Positions 31,945 to 41,958 of a stretch of 50,791 nt of DNA are shown here, in pieces. Under the pieces are notes generated by a model. That model made no database searches and was not told the origin of the DNA. It was given only the letters and a program-made list of their open reading frames with translations. Made by a program: the position numbers and the translations under genes. Source of the DNA: Nitrosomonas sp. (lineage in GTDB: Bacteria; Pseudomonadota; Gammaproteobacteria; Burkholderiales; Nitrosomonadaceae); NCBI RefSeq assembly GCF_021731985.1, contig NZ_JAKFWH010000067.1, positions 1-50,791 of the forward strand. The letters are read 5' to 3'. The number at the start of each line of letters is the position of its first letter. Within the stretch, counting starts at the first letter, position 1.

Positions 31945-32553
31945 TTACACAGATCCCTCGCTTGTAGCTCCAATTAAAAGACGGCTATCGCTCAAATATA
32001 CATGAGGAGGAACAACCATATTAGTTGGAGCCGGTACACTTTTATACACGCGGCCAGCCAAATCAAATTTTGATCCATGACAAGGACAGAAAAATCCGCC
32101 TAACCAATCTGGACCCAAATCCGCAGGAGCAATCTCCTTCCTAAATACAGGAGAACACCCTAAGTGTGTGCACACACCTTCAGTAACGAGAATTTCCGGT
32201 TTGATTGATCGCGTACGATTTTGAGCATATTCCGGTTGCTGCGGTTTTTCTGAATTCGGGTCGGCTAGCTCCTCTTCTACTTTCACAAGCGTCTCAAGCA
32301 TTTCCGGAGTACGGTTTAAAACCCATACGACTTTTCCGCGCCATTCGACCATCAGAAGCATGCCAGGCTCAAGCTTTGATATATCAACCTCTACTGGCGC
32401 CCCGGCCGCTTTAGCCCTTTCACTAGGCATCATACTCATCACAAAGGGGGTTGCAATTGCAACTCCCGCAATACCGCCTGCTACGGATGTTACTGCGACC
32501 AAGAATTTTCTTCTGCCGCTCATTTGATCAGGGATGCTAAAACTATCAGCCAT
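31945..32553 (-). CDS. petA: Rieske iron-sulfur subunit of the bc1 complex
   Basis: 202 residues. The N-terminal GRRKFL plus hydrophobic segment (VTSVAGGIAGVAIATPFVMS) is a twin-arginine type anchor. The 2Fe-2S ligands are Cys128 and His130 in CTHLGC and Cys156 and His159 in CPCHGS. First gene of petA-petB-petC-sspA-sspB. In an ammonia oxidiser this complex would link quinol to cytochrome c. Confidence 0.97.
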   Translation of the reverse strand: MADSFSIPDQMSGRRKFLVAVTSVAGGIAGVAIATPFVMSMMPSERAKAAGAPVEVDISKLEPGMLLMVEWRGKVVWVLNRTPEMLETLVKVEEELADPNSEKPQQPEYAQNRTRSIKPEILVTEGVCTHLGCSPVFRKEIAPADLGPDWLGGFFCPCHGSKFDLAGRVYKSVPAPTNMVVPPHVYLSDSRLLIGATSEGSV

Positions 32554-32768
32554 ATTCGACTATTCCATCAGTTATATTTTCATGTAAGGCTATCGATAAA
32601 AAGGAAAATTTACCTACTTCCCACCACTTTCACGAGCAAATTTACAAACTATAAACTACAAAAGCGCGCAGTATACCATAACCATATTAAGGATTATAGA
32701 GGACTTAAAAGTATTTCAATGGAGCAAGCCAACAAAACACACACATGGCAGTCTGCTTTCTTGAGTAA

Positions 32769-35501
32769 CTATTTAACCTTTCCATGGCACTGCTTATATT
32801 TCTTACCGGAACCACACGGACACAATTGGTTGCGGCCAACTTTCTCGTTTTGCCGCACAAAAGGTTGCACTTTCTCATCTTGAATTCGCTCGTATTCGGT
32901 TTCCTCGGCCAGGGATTCCTTGTAGGAATCATGATGAAATTGTATATTTTCTGGTGATCTTAGCGACTCCGCCACAGCCTCTACCTGCTGCTCACTCTTT
33001 ATTTGCACAGTCAAAAGTATTTTCGAGACCTCGTTCTTGATCGCTTCGAGCATATTGGTAAAAAGCTCAAAAGCTTCGCGTTTATATTCCTGCTTTGGAT
33101 TTTTCTGTGCATAACCACGCAAGTGTATACCTTGGCGCAAATGATCCAATGCCGCCAGATGTTCCCGCCAATGCGAATCCAAACTTTGCAGCATTACAGC
33201 ACGCTCATAGTGATGCATCGGCTCAGCGCCCACCTTCTCCACTTTTGCTTGATATTGCTCATTAGCAAGCTCAACAATACGCTCATACAAGTTTTCTTCA
33301 TGTAACTCTGGCTCTTTCTCGAGCCACTCTTGCAAAGGAAAGTGCAACAGATATTCCGCCGCAAGCGCTTTTTCCAAACCCTGTACATCCCATTGCTCTT
33401 CAACACTTTGGGGGGGAATATATAAGCTGAATAAATTACTTAAAACATTTTCACGTATTGCCGTGATCGTTTCTGAAATATCATGATCTTCTTCTAATAA
33501 TCCATTGCGCTGTTGATAAATCACATTACGTTGATCATTAGCCACATCATCAAATTCCAGCAGTTGCTTGCGCATATCAAAATTTCTCGCTTCTACTTTA
33601 CGCTGAGCATTTTCAATCGCACGAGTAACCCACGGATGTTCAATAGCTTCCCCTTCGGGCATTTTAAGACGCGTCATAATATTGGCAACACGATCTGACG
33701 CAAATATACGCAGCAAAGGATCCTCAAGTGAAAGATAAAAACGACTGGACCCTGGATCTCCTTGCCGGCCTGAACGTCCACGCAACTGATTATCCACTCG
33801 ACGAGACTCATGTCGCTCAGTACCAATAATGTGCAAACCGCCTTTACTCAAAACTTCTTCATGAGCCACTTCCCATCTCGCATAAGCTTCATTGATATAC
33901 TTTTCTTTTTCTTCCTCACTTAATTTTTCATCATGCCGTATCCGCTCTATCTCCGGCTCTGGATTACCACCCAATACAATATCCGTACCACGGCCTGCCA
34001 TATTTGTTGCTATGGTAATCATTTTAGGCCGACCAGCTTGCACAACAATACCCGCTTCACTCGCATGCTGTTTGGCATTCAAAACCTGGTGTGGCAGTTT
34101 CTCCCGTTCCAGTAACTTGGACAACAGCTCATTATTCTCAATGGATGTTGTACCCACCAGAACTGGTTGCCCATGCTCATAACATTCCTTGATTCCTTGA
34201 ATAATTGCTTCATTTTTTTCTTTCGTTGTACGAAACACCTGATCCATACGATCATCACGAATCATCGGACGATGCGTCGGAATGATAACCGTCTCCAACC
34301 CATAGATTTGCTGGAACTCAGCAGCCTCGGTATCGGCAGTACCGGTCATACCCGATAATCTCTGATACATACGAAAATAATTTTGAAAAGTAATAGACGC
34401 CAGCGTCTGATTCTCTTTCTGAATTGCAACGCCTTCTTTCGCCTCTACGGCCTGATGCAACCCATCGGACCAGCGTCGGCCTGCCATCAAACGACCGGTA
34501 AATTCATCAACGATAATTACTTCACCATTTTGCACGACATAATTTTGATCGAAAAAATATAAATTGTGTGCGCGCAGCCCCGCATTCAAGTGATGAATTA
34601 AATTGATATTGGCTGGATCATAAAGACTGGTGCCTGACTTCAGTAAACCAGCTGTTGCCAGCAGTCTCTCTGAATGTTCAAAACCAGCTTCGCTGAGCGT
34701 AACCTGGTGAGATTTTTCATCTACACTATAGTCACCTGAACTTTCTTCTGTATCCTGGCGAGTCAGCTTAGGAATTAGGGCATTAATACGCACATATATT
34801 TCTGTATCGCCTTCTGCCTGACCCGAAATAATCAACGGCGTACGTGCTTCATCAATCAGGATTGAATCCACCTCATCCACAATTGCAAAATTGAGCAAAC
34901 GTTGCACACGCTCATAAGCATGCGTCACCATATTGTCGCGCAAATAATCAAATCCGTACTCGTTATTGGTGCCATAAGTAATATCTGCAGCATAAGCAGC
35001 CTGCTTATCACTATGCGGCATCTGCGCATAGATCACACCCACGCTCATTCCGAGAAATTGATAAATTCTCCCCATCCAATCCGCATCGCGCTTTGCCAAA
35101 TAATCATTCACAGTGACAATATGCACACCTTTACCTGCCAGCGCATTCAGATATGCGGGTAAAGTTGCCATGAGGGTTTTACCCTCACCAGTACGCATCT
35201 CAGCAATTTTGCCCTCATGCAATACCATGCCGCCAATGAGCTGCACATCAAAATGGCGCATTTCCAGAACCCGCTTACCCACCTCACGCACCACAGCAAA
35301 TGCTTCTGGTAATAACACATCCAAAGATTCTCCATCATGAATGCGCTGCTTGAACTCATCTGTTTTAGCACGTAATGCAGTATCCGACAAACCTGCGATA
35401 GCTGATTCCAGCTCGTTAATAGTACGCACGGCTTGAAAATACTGCTTAACCATCCGGTCATTACGACTACCAAAAATCTTCTTAAGTAGATTACTTAGCA
35501 T
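32769..35501 (-). CDS. secA: preprotein translocase ATPase SecA
   Basis: 910 residues, normal length. The N-terminus [17 protein letters not shown] is typical; Walker A is in MRTGEGKT (about 102-109), the DEAD-like box [19 protein letters not shown] follows, then [14 protein letters not shown] in the second nucleotide-binding fold. The C-terminal zinc motif is [13 protein letters not shown], binding SecB or ribosomes. It drives Sec export of unfolded proteins. The M23 peptidase gene upstream is separated by a terminator. Confidence 0.98.
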   Translation of the reverse strand: MLSNLLKKIFGSRNDRMVKQYFQAVRTINELESAIAGLSDTALRAKTDEFKQRIHDGESLDVLLPEAFAVVREVGKRVLEMRHFDVQLIGGMVLHEGKIAEMRTGEGKTLMATLPAYLNALAGKGVHIVTVNDYLAKRDADWMGRIYQFLGMSVGVIYAQMPHSDKQAAYAADITYGTNNEYGFDYLRDNMVTHAYERVQRLLNFAIVDEVDSILIDEARTPLIISGQAEGDTEIYVRINALIPKLTRQDTEESSGDYSVDEKSHQVTLSEAGFEHSERLLATAGLLKSGTSLYDPANINLIHHLNAGLRAHNLYFFDQNYVVQNGEVIIVDEFTGRLMAGRRWSDGLHQAVEAKEGVAIQKENQTLASITFQNYFRMYQRLSGMTGTADTEAAEFQQIYGLETVIIPTHRPMIRDDRMDQVFRTTKEKNEAIIQGIKECYEHGQPVLVGTTSIENNELLSKLLEREKLPHQVLNAKQHASEAGIVVQAGRPKMITIATNMAGRGTDIVLGGNPEPEIERIRHDEKLSEEEKEKYINEAYARWEVAHEEVLSKGGLHIIGTERHESRRVDNQLRGRSGRQGDPGSSRFYLSLEDPLLRIFASDRVANIMTRLKMPEGEAIEHPWVTRAIENAQRKVEARNFDMRKQLLEFDDVANDQRNVIYQQRNGLLEEDHDISETITAIRENVLSNLFSLYIPPQSVEEQWDVQGLEKALAAEYLLHFPLQEWLEKEPELHEENLYERIVELANEQYQAKVEKVGAEPMHHYERAVMLQSLDSHWREHLAALDHLRQGIHLRGYAQKNPKQEYKREAFELFTNMLEAIKNEVSKILLTVQIKSEQQVEAVAESLRSPENIQFHHDSYKESLAEETEYERIQDEKVQPFVRQNEKVGRNQLCPCGSGKKYKQCHGKVK

Positions 35502-35540
35502 AATGTCTCTAGAAATTCTATTTAAACAATTAGTTTAAAA

Positions 35541-35567
35541 AACAAAGGGTGAGATTTTACCTCACCC
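35541..35567 (-). terminator. intrinsic terminator between the M23 gene and secA
   Basis: On the minus strand GGGTGAG / 7-nt loop / CTCACCC is followed by TTTGTTTTTT. It should end transcripts from the M23 peptidase gene before secA. Confidence 0.75.
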
Positions 35568-35752
35568 ACAGAAATACTTTAATGAATTATCAACTAAATT
35601 TATAATATTTGTAGGGTGAACTAAAATCTCTTGGCATAAAACGAAACTCACCGCCGAAGGCTACTCTATATTTAAAATGCGCAACGATGAACTGAAGACT
35701 ACTCAACACTAAAGATTCATGCACGAATAATCAGCAATTCCTTAAATTCAGT

Positions 35753-36670
35753 TTAGCTCGTTTTTTTCAAAAACTTGGATGGATTAAGCGGTTTGTCTCT
35801 ATGTCTTATCTCGAAATGCAGATGCGCGCCTGTAGAGCGCCCCGTATTGCCTACTTCAGCTATCTTCTGCCCCTGCAACACGACTTGTCCCAGTTCTACC
35901 AAACGTTTCGACGCGTGCGCATAACGACTCACCAAATCATCTCCATGATCAATCTCGATCATATTACCATATTCAGCGTGTCGATCTGAATAGACCACCA
36001 CGCCACCGGCTGCGGCTTTTATCGGCGTGCCTATCTCAGCGGAAAAATCCACACCTTCATGAAATGCTCTCTTCCCTGTAAATGGATCAATTCGGTATCC
36101 ATAGCCAGAAGAATACCAATCTGTTTCAACTGGCATTTCAGAAGGCAGAACATATTTTGTTAATCTATCATGACGCAATAAAGAATCTAGTGCACCCAGC
36201 TTATCTGTCCTTTCATTCAACATGTCCGATAATTCCTGGAGCTTATGATTAAATTCAGTAAACGTTAATTCTTCAGACGAATGATCAGTCCGTGCGCCGC
36301 CTTGCCCCGGCACTGCATTAAATAAGAAATCTCGCGACTTGATGCCGGAAGATTCTGCCAAACGCTCACCCAGTGCGTCTAAGCGTAATAACTGCGCCTG
36401 CATCTGGCCCAACTTAATGGCCATTATATTTAAATTATCTTGCAGATGGGTTTGAATTTTTTGATGTCTTTCCTCTTGAGGATTGACTAATACCGCTCTT
36501 AAAACTGGCGCATCGATCCGATCAGCGTAGCGCAGTGAAACAAAATTTAAACTCAGTGCTAATGTTACGATAACGAATAGAAAAGCACTTATTAATAATG
36601 TAATGTGTAGCCCGGTTAATGTTATCTTTCTCGCTCGCTCTGATTTATCAGAAATAAAAATAATATTCAT
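35753..36670 (-). CDS. M23 (LytM-type) peptidase, envelope-anchored
   Basis: 305 residues. One N-terminal membrane helix (ITLLISAF, FVIVTLALSLNFVSL), a coiled-coil region (about 65-165, with QTHLQDNLNIMAIKLGQMQAQL), and a C-terminal metallopeptidase domain. Zinc-site motifs are complete: HEGVD (His about 204) and HLHFE (about 283), so it is likely an active peptidoglycan endopeptidase rather than an inactive activator. Placed upstream of secA and divergent from the DciA-like gene (35-bp gap), a common proteobacterial arrangement. Confidence 0.9.
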   Translation of the reverse strand: MNIIFISDKSERARKITLTGLHITLLISAFLFVIVTLALSLNFVSLRYADRIDAPVLRAVLVNPQEERHQKIQTHLQDNLNIMAIKLGQMQAQLLRLDALGERLAESSGIKSRDFLFNAVPGQGGARTDHSSEELTFTEFNHKLQELSDMLNERTDKLGALDSLLRHDRLTKYVLPSEMPVETDWYSSGYGYRIDPFTGKRAFHEGVDFSAEIGTPIKAAAGGVVVYSDRHAEYGNMIEIDHGDDLVSRYAHASKRLVELGQVVLQGQKIAEVGNTGRSTGAHLHFEIRHRDKPLNPSKFLKKTS

Positions 36671-36705
36671 ATTTTTTATTCATTGGATATTTTTTAAATA
36701 ACCAC

Positions 36706-37170
36706 ATGACCTCTTATAAAGTTAATTCTTATCTTAATCTTCTTGGCAAGACGCCTGAATATGAAAACTTATTCTCTTTAGCTCATCAATTATATGCAGA
36801 TCAATTAATCTTCTCTAAACTTGTTCCCGCGCAATTAGCGCAGCATTGCACCCTAAGCCGAACTTCGAATGGCAGGCTGACAATAATGGCTGAGAATGGC
36901 GCTATTGCTTCAAAACTTAAGCAAATTTCGCCCTCAGTGCTGCTCAAGCTGCAAGAACTAGGATGGGAAGTTACTTCAATTCAAATTTTGGTGCAAGCAC
37001 ATAACTTTGCTAAAAACACCAAAACACTTGCAGACAAAGGATATACCAAGGAAAAATTAAAATTGAGTCAGACCGGAAAAGACTGTTTAAGTCAATTAGC
37101 CACAACACTGCCTGATTCCGAGCTAAAAAACACGATTCAGTCATTTGTAAAAAAACACAAAAACGATTAA
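36706..37170 (+). CDS. DciA/DUF721-like protein
   Basis: 154 residues. The N-terminal half resembles DUF721: LVPAQLAQHCTLSRTSNGRLTIMAENGAIASKLKQISPSVLLKLQELG, a small KH-like fold. DciA loads the DnaB helicase in bacteria lacking DnaC, so it would be a partner of the dnaB product encoded at 8130-9515. The C-terminal half is Lys/Ser-rich. Position next to M23 and secA supports the call. Start ATG 36706 is 35 bp from the divergent M23 start, leaving little promoter room. Confidence 0.78.
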   Translation: MTSYKVNSYLNLLGKTPEYENLFSLAHQLYADQLIFSKLVPAQLAQHCTLSRTSNGRLTIMAENGAIASKLKQISPSVLLKLQELGWEVTSIQILVQAHNFAKNTKTLADKGYTKEKLKLSQTGKDCLSQLATTLPDSELKNTIQSFVKKHKND

Positions 37171-37226
37171 ATCCCATCACTTCCCCTTTTTAAATACCTG
37201 CAGTATTCTGAGGCCCTGTCAACAGT

Positions 37227-37262
37227 TCCAGCCGGTTCCTCGAAATAGGCTGGCACTATTTT
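37227..37262 (+). terminator. weak hairpin after the DciA-like gene
   Basis: CCAGCC (37228-37233) and GGCTGG (37248-37253) form a 6-bp stem with a 14-nt loop, followed by CACTATTTTT. Plausible weak terminator. Confidence 0.4.
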
Positions 37263-37308
37263 TGGCAACAATTGTCTACTGCTTTTTATCTTTAGCAAAC
37301 GTCTCGTA

Positions 37309-37314
37309 TATAAT
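37309..37314 (+). promoter_or_regulatory. possible -10 box upstream of the RNB gene
   Basis: TATAAT, a perfect -10 hexamer, 142 bp before the ribonuclease start; no good -35 at standard distance. The rest of 37171-37455 holds no clear gene apart from a possible 23-codon leader frame. Confidence 0.3.
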
Positions 37315-37455
37315 GCAGAATTGTTGATCAGGTTTATACATTACAAAAAACCTTCATAAATTGTATGTCAAAACCTTTAATTTTCCGATGATGGCTCAAT
37401 CTCTCCCGATGCAGTTCTGTTCAAACTATCCGACCGTAATGATAAAAACAATCTT

Positions 37456-39312
37456 ATGAATGTTTTTTACGAAGAAGCTGGAACCTTTAAGGTAGGCGCC
37501 ATACTGGCTGACAACAATACCTCGTTACAGATAGAGGCTGTGCATGGCAAACGATCAAAGATCAAAGCAACGTCCGTGCTATTCCGATTTGATGCGCCGC
37601 CTTTATCCGAATTCATGAATCATGTGCAAAAAATAGCCGATGAATTGGATCCGGATTTTCTCTGGGAATGCTGCATACAGGATACCGAATTTGCCAGCGA
37701 TACCCTGGCAACCGATTACTTTGGCCATACACCCAGCCCGGTTGAGGCTGCTGCCACTTTGCTCCTGCTGCAGAATGCGCCGATGTATTTCTATAAAAAA
37801 GGGCACGGACGCTACAAAGCCGCGCCACCGGATGCACTGAAAGCGGCTTTAGCCGGTCAGGAAAGAAAGCGCCTGCAAGCAGCACAACAAGCCTGCTATA
37901 TGGAACAATTAAACCAGTTTGTACTGCCCGGCGAATTTAAACCGCGCATCCCTAATTTACTCTACAAACCGGATAAAAACTCGGTTGAGTGGAAAGCACT
38001 CGAAGCGGTCTGTACAGAAAAAAAACTCACCGTTGTGAAACTGATGGAAAAGTGTGGCGCCATTCCATCCTCACACGATTACCATTTCAATCAGTTTATC
38101 TGGGAATATTTTCCTGAAGGCATCGAGTTTGGTGAACTCGAGTCGCATCCAGCATCGAACGATTTTTCCGATTTACCCATCGCAGATGTGACCGCGTTCA
38201 GTATCGACGATGCTTCAACGACAGAAATTGATGATGCTTTTTCTGTTACACCCTTAGCATTTGGCAGTTTCCGCATCGGTATCCATATTGCCGCGCCAGC
38301 ATTGGGAATCGTTCCCGAGTCAACACTCGATAAAGCCGCCTCCTCGCGCCTATCGACGGTTTATCTGCCCGGAAATAAAATCACCATGCTGCCGGAAGTC
38401 ACCATCAATCACTTCACATTAGCAGAAAACCGGTTGTGCCCTGTGCTCTCCCTGTATCTTGATGTATCGGATGATTTTACCGTCAAAAGCACAGAAAGCC
38501 GGATTGAGAAAATAAAAATTGCAGCAAATTTACGTCACAATTCACTCGAGCAGTATTTCAATGAAGCCACATTAAGCAAAGGCGATTTTGAACACACCTT
38601 TAGCAAGGAATTAAGCCTGCTGTGGAAATTTGCCTGCAAGATGGAAAACCAACGCGGCAAAGCCAGTGATACGAATAATGACAAAATTGATTACAGTTTT
38701 GAAATCAACAATGACCACATCACAATCAGCGAACGCCGGCGCGGATCACCCATTGATAAAGTCGTGTCTGAGCTGATGATTTATGTCAATACGGAGTGGG
38801 GAAAACAATTGACCGACGCGGGCATTACCGGCATCTTTCGCAGCCAAGCCAACGGCAAGGTTAAGATGAGCACATCTCCAGCCCCTCACCAGGGATTGGG
38901 TGTCTCGCAATATGCCTGGAGCAGTTCCCCGATGAGACGTTATGTTGATCTGATTAATCAGCGGCAACTCATTGCCATGTTGCGCGCTGAACCGCCACAC
39001 TATAGCAAAGAGAGCACCAGTCTTTTAATCGCGATGCGAGACTTTGAAACAGCCTATGGGATTTATAGCGAATTCCAGCGGTCGATGGAACGTTATTGGT
39101 GTTTGCGCTGGTTATTGCAGGAAAAAATTCAAATCATTAACGCACAGGTCATTAAAGAAAATTTAGTGAAATTTGATCATATTCCATTCATCACACGAGT
39201 GCCCTCACTACCCGATATGGCACCCAATACATACATCAAACTTAAATTATCTGGAGTCGATCTGCTGGAGCGCAACTTGCATGCAGAATTCCTACAAAAA
39301 CAGGATGCATAA
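37456..39312 (+). CDS. RNB-domain ribonuclease (RNase II/R family)
   Basis: 618 residues. The RNB catalytic signature is FSIDDASTTEIDDAFSV (about 249-265), with the metal-binding Asp cluster; TVYLPGNKITMLPE and SPMRRYVDLINQRQL are further family blocks. It is a 3'-5' exoribonuclease. It lacks an obvious C-terminal S1 domain and basic tail, so it is a shorter group distinct from classical RNase R. ATG 37456 overlaps the stop of a possible 23-codon leader frame (37388-37459) as ATGA, which might couple translation. Confidence 0.87.
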   Translation: MNVFYEEAGTFKVGAILADNNTSLQIEAVHGKRSKIKATSVLFRFDAPPLSEFMNHVQKIADELDPDFLWECCIQDTEFASDTLATDYFGHTPSPVEAAATLLLLQNAPMYFYKKGHGRYKAAPPDALKAALAGQERKRLQAAQQACYMEQLNQFVLPGEFKPRIPNLLYKPDKNSVEWKALEAVCTEKKLTVVKLMEKCGAIPSSHDYHFNQFIWEYFPEGIEFGELESHPASNDFSDLPIADVTAFSIDDASTTEIDDAFSVTPLAFGSFRIGIHIAAPALGIVPESTLDKAASSRLSTVYLPGNKITMLPEVTINHFTLAENRLCPVLSLYLDVSDDFTVKSTESRIEKIKIAANLRHNSLEQYFNEATLSKGDFEHTFSKELSLLWKFACKMENQRGKASDTNNDKIDYSFEINNDHITISERRRGSPIDKVVSELMIYVNTEWGKQLTDAGITGIFRSQANGKVKMSTSPAPHQGLGVSQYAWSSSPMRRYVDLINQRQLIAMLRAEPPHYSKESTSLLIAMRDFETAYGIYSEFQRSMERYWCLRWLLQEKIQIINAQVIKENLVKFDHIPFITRVPSLPDMAPNTYIKLKLSGVDLLERNLHAEFLQKQDA

Positions 39313-39369
39313 GCTATTCTCCAAATTTATGATGAATCTGTTTCCTAAAATAATATAATTGCATGAACT

Positions 39370-39521
39370 AGGAATCTGTCGGACTTAAGCAATCGTAGCG
39401 AGCCGAGTGCGTATTTTCTCTATTTTTAGGCGCATAGTCGATCTATGTAACGAGAAATTGAGGAAATATGAACCGTTCTCCCACTGGCGCAGCAGATTAA
39501 CCTTAAGTCCGACAGACTCCT
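39370..39521. mobile_element. 152-bp MITE-like element with 20-bp terminal inverted repeats
   Basis: Left end AGGAATCTGTCGGACTTAAG (39370-39389) and the complement of the right end (39502-39521) match at 19 of 20 positions. The interior has no gene. Size and ends fit a miniature inverted-repeat element mobilised by an unlinked transposase. No clear target duplication was found. It lies 31 bp before the TonB-like gene. Confidence 0.7.
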
Positions 39522-39552
39522 GACTAAGACTTAATTTTCAAGGCTTAACCCT

Positions 39553-40470
39553 TTGGCTGTTACTATTCAAATACACAAAACCATACCAGCAACGCTGGGC
39601 GGTTATCTATCTTCCCAAACCAATCGCATGGGTGTAGCGATGGTTGCTTCCATGCTACTGCATATCATCATTTTTTTCGGTGTGACTTTTCAGTTTCCCC
39701 AACCGAAATTCGACAAAGTTGCCTCATCCCTGGAAGTTGTTCTGGTTAATAACAAAACACTGACCAAACCGAAAGAAACCGAATTGCTTGCGCAAGATAA
39801 TCTGGACGGCGGCGGCAATACGGATGCCGATCGCCGGGCAAAAACACCCTTTCCGGTACTACCCAAAAGCAAACCCGTTATCGATAACAACGTAGCGCAA
39901 CAAAAAGTTAAGCAACTGGAACAGGAAGCCAAGAAACTGATGGCTGCGGTCGGCGATACCCCGCAAATCGAACAGCCCAGCGAACACAAGAACGAAGCCG
40001 AAAGCAAACAAATCACAACAGATCCGGCTGAGTTATTGCTCCGTAGTCTTGATATCGTCCGCCTCAGAGCACAGATTGATCAAGATCATGATAACTATCA
40101 GAAGCGTCCGAAACGCAAATTTGTCGGCGCGCGCACCAAAGAATACCGATTTGCGCGCTATGTCGAGGATTGGCGCATGAAAGTCGAGCGCATCGGCAAC
40201 TTGAATTACCCCGAAGCCGCCAGAAAAGATAAGCTCTACGGCAACTTACAGCTTACCGTCAGCATTCGGGCGGATGGCAGTGTGGAGTCGATTGAAATCA
40301 ATCGCTCATCCGGAGAAAAAATCCTGGACGATGCTGCCATCAATATTGTGAAACTCGCCGGACAAAATGGATTTGCGCCTTTCCCACCGGATATCAGTCA
40401 GGATACGGATATCCTGCATATTACCCGAACCTGGGTCTTTGCAGCTTCGGATATGCTGCTGAGCCAATAG
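39553..40470 (+). CDS. TonB-like energy transducer
   Basis: 305 residues. One N-terminal membrane helix (MVASMLLHIIIFFGVTF, about 30-46), a charged periplasmic linker rich in Lys/Glu/Gln, and a C-terminal TonB domain (YVEDWRMKVERIGNLNYPEAARKDKLYGNLQLTVSIRADGSVESIEINRSSGEKILDDAA region, about 195-265). It probably couples inner-membrane energy to outer-membrane receptors. The start is TTG 39553 with AAGG upstream; the first ATG is 25 codons inside. aroE follows 74 bp later. Confidence 0.83.
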   Translation: MAVTIQIHKTIPATLGGYLSSQTNRMGVAMVASMLLHIIIFFGVTFQFPQPKFDKVASSLEVVLVNNKTLTKPKETELLAQDNLDGGGNTDADRRAKTPFPVLPKSKPVIDNNVAQQKVKQLEQEAKKLMAAVGDTPQIEQPSEHKNEAESKQITTDPAELLLRSLDIVRLRAQIDQDHDNYQKRPKRKFVGARTKEYRFARYVEDWRMKVERIGNLNYPEAARKDKLYGNLQLTVSIRADGSVESIEINRSSGEKILDDAAINIVKLAGQNGFAPFPPDISQDTDILHITRTWVFAASDMLLSQ

Positions 40471-40501
40471 TTATTCATGGGCAACCGGAGACGGTTCCTA
40501 A

Positions 40502-40524
40502 TTCCAACTTCCAACTTCCAACTT
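40502..40524 (+). repeat. short tandem repeat before aroE
   Basis: Three consecutive 7-bp units of TTCCAAC/CCAACTT type, 20 bp before the aroE ATG. Possible slippage site; no frame is affected. Confidence 0.5.
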
Positions 40525-40544
40525 AACCAAGTATTTCTCTAGCC

Positions 40545-41363
40545 ATGCTCGATTCTTATGCCGTAATTGGCAACCCCATTTCGCATAGCAAATCACCGCT
40601 AATCCACAAAACCTTTGCGCAACAAACACAGCAATCCATGCAGTATGGCGCGCTCCTGGCTCCCCTGGATGGTTTCGAGGCGACTGTGAAAAGCTTCCGT
40701 CAGCAAGGCGGCAAGGGGTTGAATGTTACTGTGCCATTCAAGCTGGAAGCTTACCGGCTGGCCACCCGTTTAACCGAACGGGCGACCATCGCGCAGGCGG
40801 TCAATACACTTAAATTCGAAAACAATGAAATTCTCGGTGATAACACTGATGGCGCAGGATTAGTCCGCGACATCGAGTGCAATCTGGGAATTCCTCTTGC
40901 AGAAAAACGCATATTGCTGCTCGGTGCTGGCGGCGCCGCACGGGGCGTCATCCTGCCGCTGCTGCAACAGAAACCTTCGTTGCTGGCAATTGCTAACCGC
41001 ACCCCTGAAAAAGCAGTAGCACTTCAGGAACAGTTCAGTCCCTACGGCAATAGTGTTGCAGGCGATTTTATGCATTTCGCCGACGCCCATTTTGACATCA
41101 TCATCAATGCCACTTCCGCCAGCCTGCACGATGCGCTGCCCGAAATACCCGCCGGTGTTTTTGCGCAGGCTACTCTCGCCTACGATATGATGTATCGCCA
41201 GGAGCCCACGCGTTTTCTCAAATTCGCACAACAAAATGGCACGCGTCAGATAACCGACGGTATCGGCATGCTGGTGGAACAAGCGGCTGAATCCTTCTTT
41301 CTATGGCGCGGCATCCGTCCCCAAACAAAACCGGTGATCGCCATGCTGAAATCACAGATCTGA
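40545..41363 (+). CDS. aroE: shikimate dehydrogenase
   Basis: 272 residues. Reduces dehydroshikimate with NADPH in aromatic amino-acid synthesis, feeding the pathway of the trp genes. Motifs: substrate loop IGNPISHSKSP near residue 7, NVTVPFK (catalytic Lys), GDNTDGAG, the nucleotide-binding LLGAGGAARGVI (about 124-135), ANRTPEKA and INATSASL. Length and order are normal. Confidence 0.96.
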   Translation: MLDSYAVIGNPISHSKSPLIHKTFAQQTQQSMQYGALLAPLDGFEATVKSFRQQGGKGLNVTVPFKLEAYRLATRLTERATIAQAVNTLKFENNEILGDNTDGAGLVRDIECNLGIPLAEKRILLLGAGGAARGVILPLLQQKPSLLAIANRTPEKAVALQEQFSPYGNSVAGDFMHFADAHFDIIINATSASLHDALPEIPAGVFAQATLAYDMMYRQEPTRFLKFAQQNGTRQITDGIGMLVEQAAESFFLWRGIRPQTKPVIAMLKSQI

Positions 41364-41419
41364 ATGCATGCTGCACGGGCAGATGCTTTTCCGATTAAAA
41401 GCAGTTCTGAAGAAATATC

Positions 41420-41462
41420 TTACCGCTCGTCCTGGGCCTGTCGAAGGATTTAATCAAAGCTC
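41420..41462 (+). repeat. CGTCCTG-type dispersed repeat, copy 1
   Basis: The block TTACCGCTCGTCCTGGGCCT, followed by GTCGAAGGATTTAATCA, recurs with few changes at 41761-41803. The core resembles a repeat common in many bacterial genomes. Confidence 0.6.
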
Positions 41463-41475
41463 TCTTAAGCAATCT

Positions 41476-41563
41476 CTGAATAACCCGCCTTTATCATTCC
41501 GAACATAGTGAGGAATCTTTGGCAATTAGCAAGTACAGATTTCTCGCTCTGCTCGAAATGACA
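41476..41563 (+). repeat. REP-like dispersed repeat, copy B
   Basis: Full hairpin form: left arm CATTCCGAACATAGTGAGG and right arm ending GCTCTGCTCGAAATGACA, which pair imperfectly. Same family as 6862-6916, 44989-45083 and 49938-50003. Confidence 0.75.
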
Positions 41564-41597
41564 GTGATTCAAAGATTCTTTAAGAAATCTAATCTAA

Positions 41598-41708
41598 GGA
41601 GCCGCTGAATTATTAGGAGTGTGTCATTCCGGCGAAAGCCGGAATCCAGAAGAATCAAAAGTACTGGGCACCGGCTTTCGCCAGTGCGACGAATAATTCA
41701 GTAGCTCC
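41598..41708. mobile_element. 111-bp MITE-like element around a GGCGAAAGCCGG hairpin
   Basis: Ends GGAGCCGCTGAATTATT (41598-41614) and the complement of 41692-41708 match at 15 of 17 positions. The interior holds CATTCCGGCGAAAGCCGGAA, a hairpin common among bacterial intergenic repeats. No gene. Confidence 0.6.
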
Positions 41709-41760
41709 CTGACTGATTACATCCATGATTCGACAGCTCACCACGAACGTAATCAATATA

Positions 41761-41803
41761 TTACCGTTCGTCCTGAGCCTGCCGAAGGACTTAATCAGAG
41801 ACT
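41761..41803 (+). repeat. CGTCCTG-type dispersed repeat, copy 2
   Basis: Second copy of the repeat at 41420-41462, same orientation, with the block GTCCTGAGCCTGCCGAAGGA. Confidence 0.6.
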
Positions 41804-41958
41804 CCTTCAATGATTTCACTATCCATCGGATAATTTAATGGTATTGACATCGTAGGGAGGGTTATACTTTCCGGTCATCAAACTGCAAACTGTTCAGCGT
41901 ATAAACGCGCTGGGCTAACTCACAATAATACAAACTGTCTTGCAAGCGACAATCCGTT

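Larger units (their letters stand above)
41364..41958. other. 595-bp intergenic repeat cluster
   Basis: No gene is seen. It contains two copies of a TTACCG-TCGTCCTG repeat, one REP-like hairpin copy and a 111-bp MITE-like element, annotated separately. The mgtE promoter should lie near its right end. Confidence 0.7.
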
